Source: Tannerella sp. (lineage in GTDB: Bacteria > Bacteroidota > Bacteroidia > Bacteroidales > Tannerellaceae). Taken from it: 6,446 bases of DNA. A program made the translations under genes and the position numbers. Every line of letters begins with the position of its first letter. Position 1 is the first letter of the stretch. A model generated the notes under the pieces. It searched no databases and was not told where the DNA came from. It saw only the letters and a list, made by a program, of their open reading frames with translations. This document shows, piece after piece, positions 1-3,737 of the stretch. The DNA is taken from NCBI GenBank assembly GCA_031288935.1, contig JAITQL010000227.1, forward strand, positions 1 through 6,446, in the 5' to 3' direction.

Positions 1-24
1 CTCTACCAACTGAGCTATTTCCGC
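1..24 (-). tRNA. 5' end of a tRNA, probably tRNA-Gly (cut by window edge)
   Basis: Read on the minus strand, the RNA begins at position 24 with a seven-base acceptor strand GCGGAAA, then UA, then GCUC, the D-loop AGUUGGUA and GAG. This is the standard 5' half of a bacterial tRNA up to the D arm. The anticodon lies beyond the window edge, so identity cannot be read. The acceptor sequence GCGGAAA resembles Bacteroidetes tRNA-Gly, but that is recall, not proof. A good promoter lies upstream at 107-138. Confidence 0.85.
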
Positions 25-106
25 AATATTTTTTTTGTCTTGCCAGGGTCAGGCTTTGAAGGCAAGTTATGCACCGCCCGCCGAGCCGTCTTCGCAAATG
101 CGCCGG

Positions 107-138
107 CAAAGGTAGACAAGTTTTTTGTTTTTGCAAAA
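107..138 (-). promoter_or_regulatory. Bacteroides-type promoter for the tRNA
   Basis: On the minus strand TTTTG (134-138) is followed after exactly 19 nt by TACCTTTG (107-114). This fits the Bacteroidetes sigma-ABfr promoter (TTTG, 19-21 nt, TAnnTTTG) and is the best promoter in the window. Transcription would start near 100-102, giving a precursor leader of roughly 75 nt before the tRNA 5' end at 24. The leader contains a 6-bp inverted repeat (CTTGCC 61-66 on the minus strand against GGCAAG 39-44) that could fold into a hairpin just before the mature tRNA. I see no gene in 25-172. Confidence 0.75.
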
Positions 139-146
139 GGGAATCG

Positions 147-168
147 AAAAACTTGTGTGATAAATCAC
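147..168 (-). terminator. Weak candidate terminator of the pyrE-argH operon
   Basis: Just downstream of the Rieske-like gene, the minus strand carries a short hairpin (GTGAT, 2-nt loop, ATCAC; 157-168) followed after 5 nt by five T residues (147-151). The stem is only 5 bp, so this is a weak intrinsic terminator at best. It abuts the -33 box of the tRNA promoter, so some read-through into the tRNA is possible. Inference from position and shape only. Confidence 0.35.
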
Positions 169-172
169 GTCC

Positions 173-607
173 TTAATTGCTAACGGTTAGCTGTGAATTG
201 CTTTCGGAAACCGTGTACCTTTTCAGATAGTATTTGCTTACTCCCTCGGGCGCTCCGGTGCCAAAAGCGATGTCGTACTTGCTGCCGCACCGGGGACATA
301 CCGCGTAGAGGTTGTTCTCGTCCGCTGCCAACAATACGCTGCGACTTGCTTCGTGGGGACAAGCCAGATCAAATGCATGGAACCGGTCATCCACCGCGTG
401 TACAACCAACACCCCGCCGAAACCGGCACGTTCAATATTCATGTTGATGTTCTTTTCGGTATATGCCTTACTGCTGTTTATCGGGCGGAGTTCCTTGTCC
501 TTGTTACTCAAATCCAGTCTCAGGTATACCGGATAATTGCCGATGGGGTCTTCCATTTTTACGCACGAAGCACACAGCAACAACAAAAAGATAAGATACG
601 GTTTCAT
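173..607 (-). CDS. Rieske-like [2Fe-2S] lipoprotein with a 3Cys-1His motif
   Basis: A 144-residue protein. Residues 1-14 are a short hydrophobic signal (MKPYLIFLLLLCAS) ending at Cys15, with A-S before it, an acceptable lipobox, so the protein is probably lipid-anchored on the periplasmic side. The rest is a compact Rieske-type domain. The first cluster motif is C83-P-H85 and the second is C104-P-R-C107-G-S-K-Y-D, 18 residues further on. A classical Rieske centre uses CxH and CxxH; here the second ligand pair is CxxC, so three Cys and one His are available. The GSxYD tail and the glycine-rich segment after it fit the family. It is the last gene of the operon, 14 nt behind argH. The start is fixed by a strong ribosome-binding site at 613-620. 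No electron-transfer partner is visible, so the function is unknown. Confidence 0.85.
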   Translation of the reverse strand: MKPYLIFLLLLCASCVKMEDPIGNYPVYLRLDLSNKDKELRPINSSKAYTEKNINMNIERAGFGGVLVVHAVDDRFHAFDLACPHEASRSVLLAADENNLYAVCPRCGSKYDIAFGTGAPEGVSKYYLKRYTVSESNSQLTVSN

Positions 608-612
608 AAATG

Positions 613-620
613 TCCTCCTT
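613..620 (-). promoter_or_regulatory. Strong Shine-Dalgarno site for the Rieske-like gene
   Basis: The minus strand reads AAGGAGGA, 5 nt before the ATG at 607, in the 14-nt gap behind the argH stop codon. It is nearly a full match to the anti-Shine-Dalgarno sequence, whereas the other genes here have weak sites or none. It supports this start codon and suggests translation initiation independent of argH. Confidence 0.75.
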
Positions 621-621
621 A

Positions 622-1965
622 TTACTGCACGTTCAACAGTTGTTTTTCCGCCCGGTTGACCTTTTCAAATGCAAACTCCTGCAAGATTTCCCGTTTCAGG
701 CGCACAATTTGTTCGTTGCACAAGTTCCCGATACTCCCTTCATGAGTGTGATGAACGGTCGGGTCGGCTACGAATGTTCCGGCCTCGATCTCCAGTCCGA
801 CCTGCCTGTAGGCATCCCGGAAAGGCACGCCGGCCAATACGCGGCGATTGACTTCTTCCACACTGAAAAGCAATGCGTATTTTGTATCGTCCAGAATGTG
901 TCCGTTTATTTCGATCTCGCCCATCATTTGCGTGACCATCCGCAGACAGTCTTTCAATTCGTCAAACGAAGGCAGAAAAACCTCCTTGATGATTTGCAGG
1001 TCGCGAAAGTATCCGGACGGCAGATTGTTTCCGATCAAGGTGATTTGTTGCGGCAATCCCTGGATTTTATTGCATTTGGCGCGCGTCAGCTCAAACACGT
1101 CCGGATTCTTCTTGTGCGGCATGATGCTGGAGCCGGTGGTGAATGCATCCGGCAGCTTGATAAACGCAAAATTCTGGCTGTTGAACAGGCACGCATCCAT
1201 TGCCAGCTTTGAAAGTGTAGCCGCCATGCCGGCCATGGCAAAAGCAACCGTGCGTTCCATTTTTCCGCGTCCCATTTGCGCGTAGACCACATTATAGTTT
1301 AATGAATCGAAACCGAGTAATTCCGTAGTCATGCTCCGGTTCAGGGGGAAGGACGATCCGTATCCGGCTGCCGAACCCAGCGGATTGCGGTTGCATATCC
1401 TATAGGCTGCCTGCATGAGTAACAAATCATCCGCCAGACTTTCCGCGTAGGCTCCAAACCAGAGACCGAACGAGGAAGGCATTGCGATTTGCAGATGCGT
1501 GTAACCGGGCATGAGTACGTCCTTGTTGCGGTCGCTCTGCGCAATCAGCACGTCAAACAGATCCGAAGCCAGTCCCGCGAGTTCCTGTATCTGCGCTCGC
1601 GTAAAAAGCTTCAGGTCGAGCAGCACCTGATCGTTCCTCGAACGCCCGCTGTGTATTTTTTTACCCGTGTCGCCCAATTTCCGCGTAAGCAGCAGCTCCA
1701 CCTGGGAGTGTACGTCTTCCACCCCGTCTTCGATCACAAAGGCGCCTTTTTCGGCAAGCGCGTGGATGTCCTTCAGGGCGGCAAGAAGCAGTTGCAATTC
1801 GTCGTGCGCAAGCAGTCCGACCGATTCGAGCATCCTGATATGCGCCATCGAGCCAAGCACGTCATATCTGGCCAGGTAAAGATCCATCTCCCGGTCTTTC
1901 CCGACGGTGAAGCGTTCGACCATCCTGTCGGTCTGCACGTTTTTTTCCCACAGTTTCCGAGCCAT
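622..1965 (-). CDS. argH: Argininosuccinate lyase
   Basis: A 447-residue cytoplasmic enzyme of the fumarase/aspartase superfamily. It splits argininosuccinate into arginine and fumarate, the last step of arginine synthesis, and works as a homotetramer. The conserved regions are present in order: the substrate-binding HSGRSRNDQ (105-113), GYTHLQ with the conserved His157 (154-159), and the family signature GSSIMPHKKNPD (278-289), whose serines lie on the mobile catalytic loop. The N-terminus LWEKN...DREMDLYL is typical of ArgH. At 447 residues it is slightly shorter than the roughly 460 of many proteobacterial forms, which I recall as usual for Bacteroidetes. It starts 12 nt after the SRPBCC gene and is third in the operon. 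No frameshift or lost key residue is visible. Confidence 0.97.
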   Translation of the reverse strand: MARKLWEKNVQTDRMVERFTVGKDREMDLYLARYDVLGSMAHIRMLESVGLLAHDELQLLLAALKDIHALAEKGAFVIEDGVEDVHSQVELLLTRKLGDTGKKIHSGRSRNDQVLLDLKLFTRAQIQELAGLASDLFDVLIAQSDRNKDVLMPGYTHLQIAMPSSFGLWFGAYAESLADDLLLMQAAYRICNRNPLGSAAGYGSSFPLNRSMTTELLGFDSLNYNVVYAQMGRGKMERTVAFAMAGMAATLSKLAMDACLFNSQNFAFIKLPDAFTTGSSIMPHKKNPDVFELTRAKCNKIQGLPQQITLIGNNLPSGYFRDLQIIKEVFLPSFDELKDCLRMVTQMMGEIEINGHILDDTKYALLFSVEEVNRRVLAGVPFRDAYRQVGLEIEAGTFVADPTVHHTHEGSIGNLCNEQIVRLKREILQEFAFEKVNRAEKQLLNVQ

Positions 1966-1977
1966 ACCTGATAAAGT

Positions 1978-2391
1978 TTAGTCGTAAGATATTGCGGCAA
2001 CGAGGCCGGACAGTTTGTCCACCAACTCTTTCATCTGCTTGGACACCATTGTCCTGAGCACGGGATTCAATTCGGCGCGCAGAGTCATCCTCATTTCCGT
2101 GACCGTTTCGCTTTCCGGCTTCAATTGAATCAAAAGAAGCAGCGGGATGGGCGAATTGGCCGTCTCGAAGCGGACGGTTTGATTCGGTACGCGCTCCACG
2201 ACCCGCAACTCGATCCGTCCCAGCGGGGAGACGTCAAAACTGCACCGGTCTCTGTCGAACGAAAGGTTCTGGACGGTTTCCTGTGGAATACGCTCCCTGA
2301 CCCGCTCCAGATTGGACAGGTCGGAAAGTACGGCAAACACCTTCCCGTCGCTGTAGGGAACGGTTTTTACTTCACTGTTGAAATCAATCAT
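1978..2391 (-). CDS. SRPBCC (START/Bet v 1-like) family protein
   Basis: A 137-residue soluble protein without signal peptide. The N-terminal strand and helix pattern (VKTVPYSDGKVFAVLSDLSNLERV, residues 8-31), the alternating strands through the middle and the long C-terminal helix (about 107-135) match the SRPBCC helix-grip fold, which holds a hydrophobic ligand in a cavity. Residues 81-90 (PIPLLLLIQL) form a very hydrophobic strand that could line it. Substrate and role are unknown, and no catalytic motif is seen. It lies between pyrE (29 nt upstream) and argH (12 nt downstream); I recall this placement in other Bacteroidales but cannot check it. No Shine-Dalgarno is visible; the upstream sequence is A+T-rich, as is common in this phylum. 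Confidence 0.8.
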   Translation of the reverse strand: MIDFNSEVKTVPYSDGKVFAVLSDLSNLERVRERIPQETVQNLSFDRDRCSFDVSPLGRIELRVVERVPNQTVRFETANSPIPLLLLIQLKPESETVTEMRMTLRAELNPVLRTMVSKQMKELVDKLSGLVAAISYD

Positions 2392-2420
2392 GATTCATTG
2401 TTATTAATACGTTATTGCAT

Positions 2421-3059
2421 TCAAGCCTCCGGTTCCCAGTTGGCCGGGTCTTCCCGCCACCTCTGCAAAACGGCTATTTCCGATTCGTCAATGTAATGGG
2501 TTCGAACGGCTTCTTCAATGACGGCATCGTAATTCGACAGGGTCGTAAGCGTCACCCTGGCTTTTTTAAATTGCTGTTCGGAAACCGGAAAGCCATAGGT
2601 GAAAATCGCAAGCATCCCGATCACTTCGCACCCGAAGTTGCGTATCGCATGAACCGCCTTGAGGCTGCTTCCGCCCGTAGAGACAAGGTCTTCAATGACC
2701 ACCACCTTCGAGTCGGGCTTCAGTTCGCCCTCGATCAGGTTTTCCAGGCCGTGATCCTTGGGAGAAGAACGGATGTACACAAACGGGAGTCCCAGCAAAT
2801 CGGCCACCATCGCCCCCTGAGCAATGGCGCCGGTAGCGATACCCGCAATGGCATTGGCGTGTTCGTATTTTTCGGTAATGATCCGCGCCAGTTCCAGCTT
2901 GATAAAGTTACGTATGACCGGGTAGGAAAGCGTTTTCCTGTTGTCACAGTAAATAGGAGATTTCCATCCGGACGCCCATGTGAACGGATTGGCAGGCTGT
3001 AATTTTACAGCTTTAATTTTTAGCAGTTTGTCTGCTACTAAACGTTCTAATGTCTTCAT
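2421..3059 (-). CDS. pyrE: Orotate phosphoribosyltransferase
   Basis: A 212-residue cytoplasmic enzyme that joins orotate to PRPP to make OMP, the fifth step of de novo pyrimidine synthesis, acting as a dimer. The type I phosphoribosyltransferase PRPP loop is clear at residues 119-131 (VVVIEDLVSTGGS), with the acidic pair E123-D124. The flexible catalytic loop carries the KDHG motif (101-104). The N-terminal FTWASGWKSPIYCDNR (26-41) is the orotate-site region, and the length is normal for the family. It is the first gene of the operon. A TAnnTTTG box 30 nt upstream supports this start and a short untranslated leader. No attenuator-like leader peptide or PyrR-type structure is visible between that box and the ATG. 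Confidence 0.96.
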   Translation of the reverse strand: MKTLERLVADKLLKIKAVKLQPANPFTWASGWKSPIYCDNRKTLSYPVIRNFIKLELARIITEKYEHANAIAGIATGAIAQGAMVADLLGLPFVYIRSSPKDHGLENLIEGELKPDSKVVVIEDLVSTGGSSLKAVHAIRNFGCEVIGMLAIFTYGFPVSEQQFKKARVTLTTLSNYDAVIEEAVRTHYIDESEIAVLQRWREDPANWEPEA

Positions 3060-3088
3060 AGATATAATTGCTCGTATATAATCGCGGG

Positions 3089-3096
3089 CAAAAGTA
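3089..3096 (-). promoter_or_regulatory. -7 box of the pyrE operon promoter
   Basis: The minus strand reads TACTTTTG, an exact match to the Bacteroidetes TAnnTTTG box, 29 nt before the pyrE ATG. This implies a leader of roughly 25 nt. The -33 region is poor: a TTTT run lies at 3112-3115, closer than the normal 19-21 nt. It may be a weaker or activator-dependent promoter. Confidence 0.6.
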
Positions 3097-3134
3097 TGGA
3101 AAGTGAATGAGAAAATCAGCCTGTTTCATGAATA

Positions 3135-3169
3135 TTTTGAATCTTTGGGCGTTTTTCAAAGATTCAAAA
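3135..3169. repeat. Perfect 13-bp inverted repeat upstream of the pyrE promoter
   Basis: TTTTGAATCTTTG (3135-3147) and CAAAGATTCAAAA (3157-3169) are exact inverted copies separated by 9 nt. Neither strand has a T-run after the stem, so it does not look like an intrinsic terminator. It lies about 40 bp upstream of the pyrE -7 box and directly beside the broken end of the group II intron remnant. It could be an operator, part of the target site, or an end of the mobile sequence. Its role is unknown. Confidence 0.7.
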
Positions 3170-3171
3170 GT

Positions 3172-3368
3172 AGTCATCGGACTTCATTTTGTTCGGCAAA
3201 CCCGTCCGGTTTTGGTATGCCCGATGTCGTTCGTGTGCTCCGGTTCGGGGGGTTGCCTGTGGCTTCCTTCGGATTCCACCTCGCGATGGACAGTTTTGCC
3301 TCTGGCTAACGGTTGGTAACTGCCGATCTTCGTGGTGGACTTGCATCACCGGGTTATTAATCATGCAC
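3172..3368 (-). mobile_element. Group II intron remnant, 5' part of domain I
   Basis: Read on the minus strand from 3368, this non-coding stretch starts GTGCATG, close to the group II 5' end GUGYG, and continues with text I recognise from domain I of Bacteroidales group II introns: GTGATGCAAGTCCACCACG, GATCGGCAG, ACCAACCGTTAGCC, GGAATCCGAAGGAAGC, CACGAACGACATCGGGCATA. Helices support a folded RNA: CAGUU/AACUG (3318-3322 with 3291-3295) around GCC-AGA-GGC (3298-3306); UCCAUC/GGUGGA capped by the GNRA loop GCGA (3275-3290); CGGAC/GUCCG (3204-3208 with 3178-3182). The element stops after about 195 nt. No reverse transcriptase/maturase gene and no domain V or VI follow, so it cannot splice or move. 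Position 5 is A rather than G. The exact lower boundary is uncertain. Identification is from recall and structure, not a search. Confidence 0.65.
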
Positions 3369-3370
3369 GG

Positions 3371-3415
3371 CGTATAAAATAAAAATCGGCCAGAAGATTT
3401 CCCTCTGACCGATTT
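3371..3415 (-). terminator. Intrinsic terminator of the small membrane protein gene
   Basis: The minus strand forms a 12-bp stem AAATCGGTCAGA / TCTGGCCGATTT (3404-3415 with 3383-3394) with one G-U pair and a 9-nt loop, followed by the T-rich tract TTATTTTAT. The G-U pair becomes a C-A mismatch on the plus strand, so the hairpin fits minus-strand RNA better. It starts 11 nt after the stop codon of the 58-residue gene, which supports that gene being expressed. Confidence 0.85.
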
Positions 3416-3426
3416 CCTGACAAATC

Positions 3427-3603
3427 TCACTTTAATACCAAAAAAACTAAAGTTCCAACAACAGCTAAACTTACCGTACAAACAAATAATCCAATAAATA
3501 ATGATTGCAATTCATCTTTCAACATTTGAAAGGTTTCACTATTTTCAATCATCTCACTTACTTTATGTTCAATCATCTCCATTTGATTTATAATCTTGTC
3601 CAT
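3427..3603 (-). CDS. Small tail-anchored membrane protein, 58 residues
   Basis: I do not recognise a family. Residues 1-34 (MDKIINQMEMIEHKVSEMIE...) are charged and methionine-rich with heptad-like spacing of I/M/V/L, so probably an amphipathic helix or coiled coil. Residues about 35-57 are one strong membrane segment (SLFIGLFVCTVSLAVVGTLV...), ending in a single lysine. There is no signal peptide, so the N-terminal helix would face the cytoplasm. A GTG at 3615 in frame would add four residues (MGGK); I prefer the ATG at 3603 because GGCGGAAAG sits just before it and because a GTG start would leave a leader of under 10 nt. It has its own promoter and terminator. By hand count it is about 28% G+C (49 of 177), far below its neighbours, which suggests transfer. 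Confidence 0.65.
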   Translation of the reverse strand: MDKIINQMEMIEHKVSEMIENSETFQMLKDELQSLFIGLFVCTVSLAVVGTLVFLVLK

Positions 3604-3629
3604 CTTTCCGCCCACTTAAATTTATGTCG

Positions 3630-3660
3630 CAAAATTAGAACGAACTTGCGGAACGAAAAA
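3630..3660 (-). promoter_or_regulatory. Promoter of the small membrane protein gene
   Basis: The minus strand reads TAATTTTG (3630-3637), an exact TAnnTTTG box, with a TTTT run (3657-3660) at the expected 19-nt spacing in place of TTTG. The start would fall near 3624, about 20 nt before the ATG at 3603. The 122 nt between this gene and the fucosidase stop hold no other gene, and I see no convincing terminator for the fucosidase there. Confidence 0.6.
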
Positions 3661-3737
3661 ATTTTTCAGGCTAAATAAACGGAAAATATGTTCCTAAACC
3701 GGAATAATTCGTTTTTTTTGGCTATAACGTATAATTA

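Noticed and set aside
610..1212. 200-codon open frame on the plus strand
   Set aside because: Antisense to argH, which is a clearly conserved enzyme; no signals of its own.
3189..3377. 62-codon plus-strand frame rich in Trp and Cys
   Set aside because: Antisense to the intron remnant; composition is unlike a real protein and there is no promoter.
3111..3393. Near direct repeat AAAATCAGCCTG (3112-3123) and AAAATCGGCCAG (3382-3393) flanking the intron remnant
   Set aside because: Two mismatches in 12, and the second copy is part of the terminator stem. It does not look like a target-site duplication, and group II introns do not normally create one.
3164..3481. 105-codon minus-strand frame across the pyrE upstream gap
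   Set aside because: It runs through the terminator hairpin and overlaps the end of the small membrane gene. The peptide is rich in R, Q, H and P with no fold-like pattern. The same stretch is better explained as group II intron RNA sequence.
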